A DNA stretch of 35,558 nt from Alphaproteobacteria bacterium (GCA_011522975.1 WTHX01000045.1:1-35558), one strand, 5' to 3'; numbered from the stretch's first letter, positions 19,769 through 30,230 are shown. Numbers and translations: made by a program. Notes: a model not told the origin generated them from the sequence alone.

Positions 19769-20236
19769 ATGACAGCAGCAACAATTCATAAAGGCGGGTG
19801 CCATTGTGGTGGGGTGCGGTATCAAACAGCGGCGGAATTGCGGCCTGTATTGGTTTGCCATTGTTATGACTGTATGAAGACCATCGGCAACAGCATTGCC
19901 GCCACCGCCGCCCCTGAAGATGAAATTGAGATTACCGAGACCACTTTGCAATGGTACCGCAGCTCACCTGTTGCTCAGCGGGGGTTCTGCAATCATTGCG
20001 GGGCATCTCTGTTTTTCCGTGCTGATGGTTCAGGGCGGCTGTCAATCTCAGCAGGGACGCTTGATGATGCGTCGGGTCTGACCTGTGCAGGTCAGATTTA
20101 TGCCCATGCCCATCATGGGTTTATGCCGCTTCCAGAAGGGATTGAAGACCTTGATGAGGCCTATCTAAGGGGTGATATTGGCGATACAGGCCGTATCAGC
20201 GATAAAGGCAAGAGCAACACCAAGGAAAAGGATTAG
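19769..20236 (+). CDS. GFA/CENP-V domain protein (Gfa-like zinc-binding)
   Basis: GGCHCGGVRYQ, VCHCYDCMKTIGNSIAATA, RGFCNHCGASLFFRAD are Cys-rich GFA motifs. AAAGGAGG RBS. Confidence 0.9.
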   Translation: MTAATIHKGGCHCGGVRYQTAAELRPVLVCHCYDCMKTIGNSIAATAAPEDEIEITETTLQWYRSSPVAQRGFCNHCGASLFFRADGSGRLSISAGTLDDASGLTCAGQIYAHAHHGFMPLPEGIEDLDEAYLRGDIGDTGRISDKGKSNTKEKD

Positions 20237-21477
20237 ACCTGCGGCTTTGGTAAGGCAATGCACGATAGGCCTGATTGCAGCAATTCGACACAAGCCTCAC
20301 GGGCGCGGCTTTCATCAAAGCCGTGGAATTGCACCCGCCATAATGTCAGGTTGCCATAGGTCACAGGCTTTAATTCAGCCGGTTGCAAATCAAGAAAATC
20401 TGCCGCCGCCATACGGGCATCGCGCGCCGCGATATGGGCATTGATACGGCGGCTGAAACTCCCCACCTGAATTCCCCATTCCGATGTCGTCATTGGCAAG
20501 ACAACAGGCGGGTCTTCCAGATCAGGTAAATCTGTTGTTAGAAGCGGTTCTGCTTTGGCCCGGGCTTTGGCTTCGGCGGCGATAATCTTGACCACCTGCG
20601 GTTTTTTCGGCGGCACTTTTAGCCGTTGTGGCGGCTTGGTTGGGGCTTTGACCTGCTGCAGGTCAGGCTGTTTAAAGACAGGCAAGCGGGCAAATTGTTT
20701 GTCCAAGAGATGGATCATGTGTTTGTTGCGTGATGCCCCTGTGCGGCCACCAAAAACAACCCCCACCAATCGTGTGCCATGGCGTTCAACCGAGGCGATT
20801 AGATTAAAGCCCGACGCGCGGATGTATCCTGTTTTAATGCCGTCTGTGCCTTTGTAATTCTTCAACAGGCGGTTGTGGTTTTTATAGCGTTTGCCCTTAA
20901 AACTAAACCGCTGGGTTTTGAAATAATGAAAATATTGCGGAAAATCTTTGCGGATGGCGATGGCCAGTCGCGCCATATCGCGAGCGGTAGATTTCTGTTT
21001 CGAATGGGGCAAGCCAGAGGCATTGCGGAAATTGGTTCGACTCATCCCCAAGGAATGGGCTTTGCGCGTCATTTTCTTGGCAAATTTGCGTTCTGTGCCG
21101 CCAAGATGTTCAGCGATCACCGTTGCCGCATCATTGGCGGATTTTGTCACCAGTGCCAGCATCGCATCTTTGACTTTTAAGGTTGATCCTGCTCTGACGC
21201 CAAGTTTTGATGGCGAGCGGCCTGCGGCAACACGGCTGACCTTCATGCGGGTATCCATGGTCACTTCGCCAGCGTCCAAGGCTTCAAACAACAGGTAAAG
21301 CGTCATGACTTTGGTCAATGAGGCGGGATAAAGCTGTTTATCAGCATTGCGGGCATACATGACCTCACCGCTGGTTTCATTGACAACGATGGAAGCATAG
21401 CGCGCTAAAACTGGCTGTGGTGCAAGCACCACAGCCAAGAGGATCATTGGGAGGAAGAAAAACTTGGCTTTCATCAT
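20233..21477 (-). CDS. D-alanyl-D-alanine carboxypeptidase (S11, DacF/DacA-like) with C-terminal SPOR-like domain
   Basis: ASIVVNETSGEVMYARNADKQLYPASLTKVMTLYLLFEAL (SxxK), VTKSANDAATVIAEHLGG (SxN), GTDGIKTGYIRASGFNL (KTG); C-terminal SEWGIQVGSFSRRINAHIAARDARMAA. ORF extends to 21534; start at 21477 or 21474 gives a clean signal peptide. Confidence 0.92.
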   Translation of the reverse strand: MMKAKFFFLPMILLAVVLAPQPVLARYASIVVNETSGEVMYARNADKQLYPASLTKVMTLYLLFEALDAGEVTMDTRMKVSRVAAGRSPSKLGVRAGSTLKVKDAMLALVTKSANDAATVIAEHLGGTERKFAKKMTRKAHSLGMSRTNFRNASGLPHSKQKSTARDMARLAIAIRKDFPQYFHYFKTQRFSFKGKRYKNHNRLLKNYKGTDGIKTGYIRASGFNLIASVERHGTRLVGVVFGGRTGASRNKHMIHLLDKQFARLPVFKQPDLQQVKAPTKPPQRLKVPPKKPQVVKIIAAEAKARAKAEPLLTTDLPDLEDPPVVLPMTTSEWGIQVGSFSRRINAHIAARDARMAAADFLDLQPAELKPVTYGNLTLWRVQFHGFDESRAREACVELLQSGLSCIALPKPQV

Positions 21478-21610
21478 CAGTTTATCTGCTGTTATCTGAA
21501 AACCTATTACCACACGTTTCATTATAAATACCACAATATCATGTGGTTGTAAAATATAATACTACAAAATAAGACAAAAGCATCAAATCGGGTGATGGCC
21601 GAAGCATCAC

Positions 21611-21632
21611 GACCCGAAAGGGTCATTTTTTT
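21611..21632 (+). terminator. Intrinsic terminator-like hairpin on the + strand within the dacF/clpS divergent region
   Basis: GACCC-GAAA-GGGTC followed by A and seven T residues. 5 bp GC-rich stem with a GNRA tetraloop, upstream of clpS. Confidence 0.7.
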
Positions 21633-21710
21633 GACCTGTGACGATTTATCATGATTTATTTTCACCCTTAGGGGCTTTTATTCGGCGCTGGAATTCCAAT
21701 ATAGTTAAGT

Positions 21711-22076
21711 ATGACAAAACATAACATCATGATATCAGATCAGCATCCCATCACGATGCAAAACGGCAATTACGAAGACGGGCCTGATTCAGGTCTGGCG
21801 ACGAAGGCTAAGCCGAAAACGAAAAAGCCGCCTTTGTATAAAGTCATCATGTTGAATGATGATTACACGCCGATGGAATTTGTTGTTTTGGTGTTGCAGG
21901 AATTTTTTAGAAAGACCCAAGAAGAAGCCACCGAGATCATGCTCCATGTGCATCAGCGCGGGGTTGGGGTTTGCGGTGTTTATACGTATGAAATCGCGGA
22001 AACCAAAGCGACGCAAGTCATGGATTTAGCCCGCAAAAATCAGCATCCGCTGCAGGTACAATTGGAAAAGGAATAA
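21711..22076 (+). CDS. clpS: ATP-dependent Clp protease adaptor protein ClpS
   Basis: [82 protein letters not shown] is a textbook ClpS core. Immediately upstream of clpA. Confidence 0.96.
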   Translation: MTKHNIMISDQHPITMQNGNYEDGPDSGLATKAKPKTKKPPLYKVIMLNDDYTPMEFVVLVLQEFFRKTQEEATEIMLHVHQRGVGVCGVYTYEIAETKATQVMDLARKNQHPLQVQLEKE

Positions 22077-22080
22077 TCGA

Positions 22081-24402
22081 ATGTTATCGCAAGAACTCGA
22101 AGAAACCTTACGCCGTGCCATGGCATTGGCCAGCCGCAATGGTCACGAATTGGCAACGCTCGAACATTTGTTGATGGCGTTGACCGATGACCGTGACGCT
22201 GTCGATGTGCTGAAAGCCTGTGATGTGTCGATCGAAGACCTTAAGCAAGAATTGACTGAACATCTGGAAGAAACATTATCCAGTATCGCAGGCGGTATGG
22301 CCGAAACCCAGCCCACCACCAGTTTCCAGCGTGTTATCCAGCGGGCGGTGATTCACACCCAATCCTCTGGTCGTGATGCGGCGACAGGGGCGAATGTGGT
22401 CATCGCGCTATTTGCTGAACAGGAAAGTTTCGCCGTCTGGTGTTTGCAACAACAAGATATGTCACGCCTTGATGCGGTGACCTATATCAGCCATGGGATC
22501 GCTAAAAACAGCGCCCATAGCAACACATCATCAACCCCAAGCGGCACGGAAACTGACGCCGGTGAATTGAACGCTAAGGAAAATGCCTTGGCAACCTATG
22601 CGGTTGACCTGATCAAAAAAGCCCAAGACGGTAAGATTGACCCTTTGATTGGCCGCCATGCAGAAGTTGATCGCACCATCCAAGTGTTATGCCGCCGCAC
22701 CAAAAACAACCCGCTTTTGGTGGGGGATAGCGGTGTTGGTAAAACAGCAATTGCCGAAGGTCTGGCAAAAAAGATCAATGATGGGCAAGTCCCTGAAGTC
22801 TTGGCTGAGGCGAAAATTTTCTCCCTTGATATGGGGGCATTATTGGCCGGCACGCGCTATCGTGGTGATTTTGAAGAACGCCTGAAAGCCGTCATGCAAG
22901 AAGTCGCCGATGATGATCAGGCGATTTTGTTTATTGATGAAATTCATACGATCATTGGTGCTGGCGCGACCTCTGGCGGGGCGATGGATGCGTCCAATTT
23001 GCTCAAGCCTGCGTTGCAGGAAGGCACGCTGCGTTGTATTGGCTCAACCACGTACAAAGAGTTTCGCGGTTGGTTTGAAAAAGACCGCGCCTTAAGCCGA
23101 CGTTTTCAGAAAATTGACGTTAATGAGCCAAGCGTCGCCGATACGGTTAAAATTCTGTCAGGCTTGAAGACAACCTATGAAGACCATCATGACGTGCGCT
23201 TTACCCAAGCGGCGTTAAAAACAGCGGTTGAACTTTCAGCCCGCTATATCAGCGACCGCAAATTGCCTGATAAGGCGATTGATGTGATCGATGAAGCGGC
23301 ATCAGCCCAAATGCTTCTGGCGCCATCACGCCGTAAAAAAGTCATTGGCGCAAAAGAGATTGAAACCACTATCGCCAGCATGGCCCGCATCCCGCCACGG
23401 TCGGTAAGCCGTGATGATAAGCAAGCCCTTGCCAGTCTTGAAACAGACCTGCAACGCATGGTCTATGGTCAAGATGAAGCGATCACCGCTTTGTCTTCGG
23501 CGATTAAATTGTCACGGGCTGGGTTGCGTGAACCTGAAAAGCCTGTGGGCAATTATCTGTTTAGCGGCCCGACGGGTGTTGGCAAAACCGAAGTGGCACG
23601 GCAATTGGCCGATAGTTTGGGCATTAAACTTATTCGGTTTGATATGTCTGAATATATGGAACGCCATTCGGTTTCGCGCCTGATCGGTGCGCCTCCTGGC
23701 TATGTTGGCTTTGACCAAGGCGGTCTTCTGACAGATGCGGTGGATCAAACGCCGCACGCAGTTTTGCTGTTGGATGAAATTGAAAAAGCCCATCCTGATA
23801 TTTTCAATCTGTTGTTGCAGGTGATGGATAATGGCCGTCTGACCGATCACAATGGCAAGACGATTGATTTCCGCAATGTCGTGATCATCATGACCACCAA
23901 TGCCGGGGCGGCGCAACTCAGCAAGCAAGCCATTGGCTTTGGGCGCGGGGTTAATGCTGGTGCGGATACTGAAGCCATTGAACGGACCTTCACCCCTGAA
24001 TTTCGCAATCGTCTTGATGCGATTATTCCTTTTGCCAATCTTGCCCCTGAAGTGGTGCGTAAAGTGGTGGATAAATTTGTTCTGCAATTGGAAGCGCAAT
24101 TGGCGGATCGTGGGGTCAGCATTACCTTGACGCCAGCGGCACGCGATTGGCTGGCTGAACGCGGCTATGACCCGGCCTATGGCGCGCGTCCATTGGGCCG
24201 TGTGGTGCAGGAACATGTCAAAAAGCCATTGGCTGAAGAATTGCTCTTTGGGCGTTTGGCTGATGGCGGGACAGCGGAGGTCGATACCGCCAAGCCTGAT
24301 GACGATGGTGATATCACCTCACTTGTGGTGACGGCTTCTGAACCTGAAGTGAAGCCAAGTAAGCCTAAAGGCACGGCTAAGGGCGCAAAAACCCCCGCCT
24401 AA
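22081..24402 (+). CDS. clpA: ATP-dependent Clp protease ATP-binding subunit ClpA
   Basis: Clp N-domain (MLSQELEETLRRAMALASRNGHELATLEHLLMAL). Walker A motifs GDSGVGKTAIAEGLA and GPTGVGKTEVARQLA. LIGAPPGYVGFDQGGLLTDAV. Confidence 0.97.
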   Translation: MLSQELEETLRRAMALASRNGHELATLEHLLMALTDDRDAVDVLKACDVSIEDLKQELTEHLEETLSSIAGGMAETQPTTSFQRVIQRAVIHTQSSGRDAATGANVVIALFAEQESFAVWCLQQQDMSRLDAVTYISHGIAKNSAHSNTSSTPSGTETDAGELNAKENALATYAVDLIKKAQDGKIDPLIGRHAEVDRTIQVLCRRTKNNPLLVGDSGVGKTAIAEGLAKKINDGQVPEVLAEAKIFSLDMGALLAGTRYRGDFEERLKAVMQEVADDDQAILFIDEIHTIIGAGATSGGAMDASNLLKPALQEGTLRCIGSTTYKEFRGWFEKDRALSRRFQKIDVNEPSVADTVKILSGLKTTYEDHHDVRFTQAALKTAVELSARYISDRKLPDKAIDVIDEAASAQMLLAPSRRKKVIGAKEIETTIASMARIPPRSVSRDDKQALASLETDLQRMVYGQDEAITALSSAIKLSRAGLREPEKPVGNYLFSGPTGVGKTEVARQLADSLGIKLIRFDMSEYMERHSVSRLIGAPPGYVGFDQGGLLTDAVDQTPHAVLLLDEIEKAHPDIFNLLLQVMDNGRLTDHNGKTIDFRNVVIIMTTNAGAAQLSKQAIGFGRGVNAGADTEAIERTFTPEFRNRLDAIIPFANLAPEVVRKVVDKFVLQLEAQLADRGVSITLTPAARDWLAERGYDPAYGARPLGRVVQEHVKKPLAEELLFGRLADGGTAEVDTAKPDDDGDITSLVVTASEPEVKPSKPKGTAKGAKTPA

Positions 24403-24410
24403 TCGCGGTG

Positions 24411-25583
24411 TTATTCTTGAGGGGATGCTTCTTTATAAGGAGACCAGCCGCGCAATTCTTCGGCCTCACGGGCGATGGCGCGGCTTTCTCTTGCGGTAAA
24501 TTCCCTGATGGCGCGGGCGAAATCATCATGCATCATGACATGGGCGGAATAGGTTAAGGCCGGCTCATACCCGCGCTGAACTTTATGGAGGCCTTGGGCG
24601 CCCGCCTCCACAGTCTTGAGTCCCCGCGCGATGGCGAAATCAATCGCTTGGTAATAGCAGGTTTCAAAATGCAGGAAGGGGCGTTCATTGAGGCAGCCCC
24701 AATTGCGGCCGTAAAGCGTATCCGTGCCAATAAAATTAAGCGCGCCCGCGATCATATTGCCATTGTCTTCTGCCATGACCAGCAAGATTTGATCTGCCAT
24801 AGTGGTGCTGATTTGCTCAAAAAAACCGCGGGTTAAATAGGCCCCACCCCATTTTTTATCGATCGTTGAAAGATAAAATTGATAAAATTGATCCCAATGT
24901 TCAGGCTTTAAATCACCGCCTGTCAATTGGTGGAAAGTCAGGTCTGAAACCTCACGTCTTTCGCGGCGGATGGTCTTGCGTTTGCGTGATGCCATCAGCC
25001 CAAGGAAATCATCAAAACTTTCAAACCCTTGATTATGCCAATGGAATTGCAAGCCATGGCGGGAAATCCAGCGGTCAGACAATTGGGTGAGTTTTTCGGT
25101 CTCATCGCTGCTTAAAAACGTGATATGCAGGCTCGACAGCCCCATGGCTTCGGTCGCTCTGATCGCGCCATCGGCGAGGGCTGAAAAGGCAAGATCAGGA
25201 TTGGGGCTATCGATCAGCAAACGCTGACCCGGCACAGGGCTAAAGGGGATGGCGGATTGGCCTTTGGGGTAGTATTCACCGCCCGCCCGATGCCAGGCGT
25301 TGGCCCAAGAATGATCAAAGACATATTCGCCATAGGAATGGGATTTGACATAAAACGGCATGACGCCATGGATATGGCCCGCTGCATCAGCAAGGGACAG
25401 ATGACGCGGCATCCAGCCTTGATCAGCGGCGGCAGACCCGCTGTCTTCCATGGCTTTCAACAGCCCATGGGATTGCATTGGATTGGCACCGCCAGCACAG
25501 CGATCCCAGTCTTCGGGTGCAATCTCATTGATGCTTTCATGCAGAGTGATTTGCCATTTTTCAGGCGGTTGTTCTTGATCCAT
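24411..25583 (-). CDS. COG3146-type GNAT/FemAB-like protein
   Basis: PRHLSLADAAGHIHGVMPFYVKSHSYGEYVFDHSWANAWHRAGGEYYPKGQSAIPFSPVPGQRLL, SRKRKTIRRERREV, FETCYYQAIDFAIARGLKTVEAGAQGLHKVQRGYEP. Confidence 0.88.
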   Translation of the reverse strand: MDQEQPPEKWQITLHESINEIAPEDWDRCAGGANPMQSHGLLKAMEDSGSAAADQGWMPRHLSLADAAGHIHGVMPFYVKSHSYGEYVFDHSWANAWHRAGGEYYPKGQSAIPFSPVPGQRLLIDSPNPDLAFSALADGAIRATEAMGLSSLHITFLSSDETEKLTQLSDRWISRHGLQFHWHNQGFESFDDFLGLMASRKRKTIRRERREVSDLTFHQLTGGDLKPEHWDQFYQFYLSTIDKKWGGAYLTRGFFEQISTTMADQILLVMAEDNGNMIAGALNFIGTDTLYGRNWGCLNERPFLHFETCYYQAIDFAIARGLKTVEAGAQGLHKVQRGYEPALTYSAHVMMHDDFARAIREFTARESRAIAREAEELRGWSPYKEASPQE

Positions 25584-25681
25584 AGTGATGACTTAACCCG
25601 ACATGGTGTGACGACAAGTCTTCCCCTTCTGGCGCGACAAAAAAGCCAATTCAGATTTGCGCGCAAGAAGGGGGGTATGGA

Positions 25682-26149
25682 TTAAATTTCGAACATGCCT
25701 TCGATTTCAACAACACAACCCAAGGGCAACGCGCTGACACCAACGGCAAAGCGGGCATGCTGACCGGCTTCACCAAAGACATCAGCCATCAGGTTTGATG
25801 CCGCGTTAATGACTTGTGGTTGCGCGGTAAAGTCAGGCTGGCTGGCAACAAAGCCGCCCAATTTAACCACACGCTTGACCTTATCCAGATCACCGCCGCA
25901 AGCAGATTTCAATTGCGCCAGAAGGTTAATGGCACATTTGCGGGCTTCGGCCTCGGCATGGTCTTGGGTGACAGTTCCATCACCAACCGTGCCAGTGATC
26001 GCCAATTGGCCATTTTCCATGGGGATTTGCCCTGAGATGATCACCAGATTGCCCGTGATGACAAAAGGCAAATAATTGGCCGCAGGGGCAGGGGCGTCAG
26101 GCAGGGTGATGCCCAATTCAGCGAGGCGCGCGTCGATTGTTCCAGCCAT
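25682..26149 (-). CDS. RidA family (YjgF/YER057c/UK114) protein
   Basis: IDARLAELGITLPDAPAPAANYLPFVITGNLVIISGQIPMENGQ, LKSACGGDLDKVKRVVKLGGFVAS, FGEAGQHARFAVGVSALPLGCVVEIEGMFEI. Confidence 0.92.
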   Translation of the reverse strand: MAGTIDARLAELGITLPDAPAPAANYLPFVITGNLVIISGQIPMENGQLAITGTVGDGTVTQDHAEAEARKCAINLLAQLKSACGGDLDKVKRVVKLGGFVASQPDFTAQPQVINAASNLMADVFGEAGQHARFAVGVSALPLGCVVEIEGMFEI

Positions 26150-26188
26150 GATGATCTCCTATTTCGTTTGTTTATATCGGTGGCAAAT

Positions 26189-26217
26189 AAAAGGGCGGGA
26201 TAAATCCCACCCTTTTT
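26189..26217 (-). terminator. Intrinsic terminator downstream of nrdJ (possibly bidirectional)
   Basis: AAAAGGG-C-GGGAT-AA-ATCCC-A-CCCTTTTT: 12 bp imperfect stem (one mismatch) flanked by A and T tracts. Confidence 0.8.
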
Positions 26218-26248
26218 CATTAAGTGTTGTTCGGTCTGGCGTCCAGTC

Positions 26249-29200
26249 TTAACTGCAGCCTGTGGTGGACCCGCAGGTGTTACACTTCAAGCAAGTGCCG
26301 TTGCGGACCAAGGTAAAGTTCCCACATTCGCTGCAGTTTTCACCTTCATAGCCCTGCATTTTGGCCTGCTGGACGCGGGTGGCGGTATCAACGCCGGTTG
26401 CGCCTTCAGCACTGCCGGTGGACATGCTGGTGCTGGCTGTGGTGGCGATAGAAGCGGTTGTTGCCACAGAAGCGGCTGGCCCGTCTTCTTCGGTTTCAGC
26501 CACCGCCGCATTGCCGCCGCCTGCGCTCCGCAACATGACGATATTGCGGTTGCGGACAAAGCCACTGCTGATCGGGGTTTCAGCCAATTCAGACTGACCT
26601 TCGCCTGTGCCGGTGGTGCCGTAATCCAGATCTTCTGGGTTGACGTGGCCCAAGTCACTGCGATCAAGGTAAGAGATCGCCAATTCACGGAAGATGTAAT
26701 CAAGGATCGAGGTTGACATCTTGATCATGTCATTGCCCTGCACCATGCCTTGCGGCTCAAACCGGGTGAAGGTGAAGGCTTCGACATATTCTTCCAGCGG
26801 CACGCCATATTGCAGGCCGATGGATACAGCAATCGCAAAATTGTTCATCAATGACCGGAAGGCCGCGCCTTCTTTATGCATATCGATGAACAACTCACCC
26901 AATTTGCCATCTTCATATTCGCCTGTACGGAGGTAGACCTTATGGCCGCCAACAACGGCCTTCTGGGTGTAACCTTTACGGCGATCTGGCAGTTTATGGC
27001 GGGTGGTGACAAAGCGTTCGACGATCTTTTCAACGATCTGGGTGGCCTGCGCTGCGGCTGGGGCTTCCATGATGTCTTCGACGTCATCCATATCTTCATC
27101 ATCAACCAGCGCGGCTGACAGCGGCTGAGACAGTTTTGAGCCATCACGGTAAAGCGCATTGGCTTTGATCCCAAGACGCCATGACAGCATATAAGCCTCA
27201 CCGCAATCTTCGACTGTGGCTGAGTTTGGCATATTGATGGTCTTTGAAATCGCGCCAGAGATAAACGGCTGGGCCGCGGCCATCATAGTGATATGGCTGT
27301 CGACGCTCAAGAAACGCTTGCCCAAACGACCGCAAGGGTTGGCACAATCAAACACGGGCAGATGCTCATCTTTCAGATGTGGCGCGCCTTCGAGGGTCAT
27401 GGCACCGCAAACATGGGTGTTGGCATGTTCAATTTCATCCTTGCTGAAGCCAAGAGCCGCCAGCATATCAAAATTGAAATCATTCAACTGCGCATCGGTG
27501 AAGCCCAATGTATCGCGGCAGAAATCATCACCAAGGCTGAACCGGTTAAACGCAAATTTGATATCGAAGGCGGATTCAAGCGCACCAGCCAATTTCGCCA
27601 ATGTTGCGTCATCAAAGCCTTTGTCTTTGAGGGCATTGATGCTGACAGACTGGCATTTTTCCAGACTGCCGTGACCAACCGCGTAACGGATGATGTCATC
27701 GATCTGATCTTGGCCATAGCCCATGTTTTCAAGGGCTTCTGGAACAACACGGTTGATGATCTTAAAGTAACCGCCACCGGCAAGTTTCTTGAACTTCACG
27801 ATCGCAAAGTCAGGCTCAATACCTGTGGTATCACAATCCATCACCAGACCAATCGTGCCTGTTGGCGCGATCACGGTTGATTGCGCGTTGCGGTAACCAT
27901 ATTGCTCACCGAGGCTGAGGGCTTTATCCCAAGCCGCCGCCGCTGCTTCTGGCAAGCGGGCATCCGGGCAATCAGATGCTTTTAATGGCACAGGCAAGAC
28001 AGACAAGTCTTCATAGCCACCAGCCTCACCATGGGCGGCGCGGCGGTGGTTACGGATGACCCGCAACATATGGCCAGCGTTTTCTTCATAGCGCGGGAAA
28101 GCACCCAATTCGCTGGCGATCTCCGCTGATGTGGCATAGGCAACACCAGTCATGATCGCGGTCAAGGACGCCCCAATGGCGCGGCCTTCATCACTGTCAT
28201 AGGAATGACCAGCCGCCATCAATAAGCCGCCGATATTGGCGTAACCAAGACCCAAGGTGCGGTAGTCATATGACCGTTGTGCAATTTCTTTTGATGGGAA
28301 TTGCGCCATCAAAACTGAAATTTCCAGGGTCAATGTCCAGAACCGGCACGCATGTTCATAGGCTTCGATATTAAATGACTTATCCGCATGACGGAACTGC
28401 ATCAGGTTCATTGATGCCAAGTTACACGCGGTGTCATCCAAGAACATATATTCAGAACATGGGTTGGATGCGTTGATGCGGCCGCCTTCTGGGCAGGTAT
28501 GCCATTCATTGATGGTGGTGTCATATTGCAGACCCGGGTCAGCACAAGCCCATGCGGCATAAGCGATCTTATCCCACAGGTCTTTGGCGTTGATGCGTTC
28601 GCTGACTTCACCATCGGTACGGCGGATCAATTCCCATTCGCTGTTATCCAGCACTTTTTGCAGATAATCATTGGTGACGCGGACAGAGTTGTTTGAGTTT
28701 TGACCAGAGACCGTCATATAGGCTTCTGAATCCCAATCCGTATCATAGGTTTTAAATTCGATTTCAGTGAAACCCTGTTCAGCAAATTGAATCACACGCT
28801 GAATGTAATTTTCAGGGATCATTGATTTGCGCGCCGCAATAATGGCTTTCTTCAGCCCTTTGTTGGTCTTGGCAGAATAGCGGTCTTGGGTGGCAACGCT
28901 TTCATCGGTGCAGGCCGCCATAACCGCGTTCATGTGGGTATGGGCTAGTTTTGAGCCCGCCACCAATGCCGCGACTTTCTGTTCTTCAACAACCTTCCAA
29001 TCGACATAATTGACGATATCAGGATGGTCGACATCAACCGTTACCATCTTGGCCGCACGGCGGGTGGTGCCGCCTGATTTGATCGCGCCCGCGGCACGGT
29101 CACCAATGCGAAGGAAACTCATCAGGCCAGAAGACTTGCCGCCACCTGCAAGCGGTTCAGTTTCACCGCGCAAGCGTGAGAAGTTTGTGCCTGTGCCTGA

Positions 29201-29884
29201 CCCATATTTAAACAGACGCGCTTCACGCACCCACAAATCCATAATGCCGCCTTCATTGACAAGGTCATCATCAATCGACTGAATGAAGCATGCATGCGGC
29301 TGTGGGTGTTCATAGGATGACTTTGAACGGGTCAGTTTGCCGGTTTCAAAATCGACATAGTAATGGCCTTGGCTGGCACCATCGATACCATATGCCCAAT
29401 GCAGGCCAGTGTTAAACCACTGCGGTGAGTTTGGCGCTGCCATCTGCATCGCCAGCATGTAACGCATTTCATCAAAGTACGCCTGGGCATCTTCTTCGGA
29501 TGAGAAATAGCCGCCTTTCCAGCCCCAATAAGTCCATGTGCCGGCCAAACGGTCATAAACCTGCTTGGCTGAAACCTCACCGGTATAGCGTTCGGCTTCG
29601 GGCAGATCTTTAAGCGCCTTTTCATCTGCCACTGACCGCCACAACCATGAAGGTACGGTGCTTTCTTCAACTTTTTTCAGGCGGGCAGGAACACCAGCCT
29701 TACGGAAATATTTCTGTGCGAGGATATCGGTCGCAACTTGCGAGAAATGATCGGGCACTTCAACGTTTTCGGCTTGGAAAACGATAGTGCCATCAGGATT
29801 ACGGATCTCACTCGTCGAATAGGTCCACCCCATGCTGTCATAAGGCGAGGTATTTGGCTTAGTAAAGTGGCGCTGTAGTTTCAT
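26249..29884 (-). CDS. nrdJ: Adenosylcobalamin-dependent (class II) ribonucleoside-diphosphate reductase
   Basis: [113 protein letters not shown]-terminal [28 protein letters not shown]. Confidence 0.97.
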   Translation of the reverse strand: MKLQRHFTKPNTSPYDSMGWTYSTSEIRNPDGTIVFQAENVEVPDHFSQVATDILAQKYFRKAGVPARLKKVEESTVPSWLWRSVADEKALKDLPEAERYTGEVSAKQVYDRLAGTWTYWGWKGGYFSSEEDAQAYFDEMRYMLAMQMAAPNSPQWFNTGLHWAYGIDGASQGHYYVDFETGKLTRSKSSYEHPQPHACFIQSIDDDLVNEGGIMDLWVREARLFKYGSGTGTNFSRLRGETEPLAGGGKSSGLMSFLRIGDRAAGAIKSGGTTRRAAKMVTVDVDHPDIVNYVDWKVVEEQKVAALVAGSKLAHTHMNAVMAACTDESVATQDRYSAKTNKGLKKAIIAARKSMIPENYIQRVIQFAEQGFTEIEFKTYDTDWDSEAYMTVSGQNSNNSVRVTNDYLQKVLDNSEWELIRRTDGEVSERINAKDLWDKIAYAAWACADPGLQYDTTINEWHTCPEGGRINASNPCSEYMFLDDTACNLASMNLMQFRHADKSFNIEAYEHACRFWTLTLEISVLMAQFPSKEIAQRSYDYRTLGLGYANIGGLLMAAGHSYDSDEGRAIGASLTAIMTGVAYATSAEIASELGAFPRYEENAGHMLRVIRNHRRAAHGEAGGYEDLSVLPVPLKASDCPDARLPEAAAAAWDKALSLGEQYGYRNAQSTVIAPTGTIGLVMDCDTTGIEPDFAIVKFKKLAGGGYFKIINRVVPEALENMGYGQDQIDDIIRYAVGHGSLEKCQSVSINALKDKGFDDATLAKLAGALESAFDIKFAFNRFSLGDDFCRDTLGFTDAQLNDFNFDMLAALGFSKDEIEHANTHVCGAMTLEGAPHLKDEHLPVFDCANPCGRLGKRFLSVDSHITMMAAAQPFISGAISKTINMPNSATVEDCGEAYMLSWRLGIKANALYRDGSKLSQPLSAALVDDEDMDDVEDIMEAPAAAQATQIVEKIVERFVTTRHKLPDRRKGYTQKAVVGGHKVYLRTGEYEDGKLGELFIDMHKEGAAFRSLMNNFAIAVSIGLQYGVPLEEYVEAFTFTRFEPQGMVQGNDMIKMSTSILDYIFRELAISYLDRSDLGHVNPEDLDYGTTGTGEGQSELAETPISSGFVRNRNIVMLRSAGGGNAAVAETEEDGPAASVATTASIATTASTSMSTGSAEGATGVDTATRVQQAKMQGYEGENCSECGNFTLVRNGTCLKCNTCGSTTGCS

Positions 29885-29957
29885 AAGGCATACCTTTGTT
29901 TTTTTTATAAAAGATCAATAATTTGAAGGTCGGCGACAGGCTAAATTAACGTCTTAT

Positions 29958-30004
29958 TAACCATATCTAGTGTTCAATGCCGTTTAGGCTACATGATATT
30001 GGGG
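29958..30004 (-). promoter_or_regulatory. Candidate tandem NrdR boxes upstream of nrdJ
   Basis: 29958-29973 TAACCATATCTAGTGT (12/16 to ACACTATATATAGTGT). 29989-30004 CTACATGATATTGGGG (weaker, about 10/16 allowing W). Start-to-start 31 bp. Confidence 0.6.
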
Positions 30005-30230
30005 GTCGTTGCCAAGCGCGAATATGGCGATTTGGTGGATTTTTTTTGATTTTTTCAGGTCTTTTTTTATTGACTTCAAAAAAGCCTTTTTATTTTAAGC
30101 CTTTCATTTAAGACGCTCATGAATCTGGCCTTTGGCTTCGCAATAACATTGCGTCACAAAAAGCCATGTTGTATGGATATACTCTAATGAGAATTAGTTT
30201 TCTGTTGGGATGAGTGAAGGGGATCTGTTG

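Noticed and set aside
23512-24216. 234 aa minus-strand ORF inside clpA
   Set aside because: Antisense to a clear, conserved CDS; composition looks like a shadow ORF with no recognisable domain.
30190-30208. TGAGAATTAGTTTTC as a Fur-box-like site upstream of the NDUFA12 gene
   Set aside because: Too few matches to the GATAATGATAATCATTATC consensus, and the downstream gene is not iron-regulated in known systems.
29885-30209. Cobalamin riboswitch upstream of B12-dependent nrdJ
   Set aside because: No recognisable B12-box-like segment (GCCACTG) or large conserved fold seen by eye in the region; a covariance model scan would be decisive.
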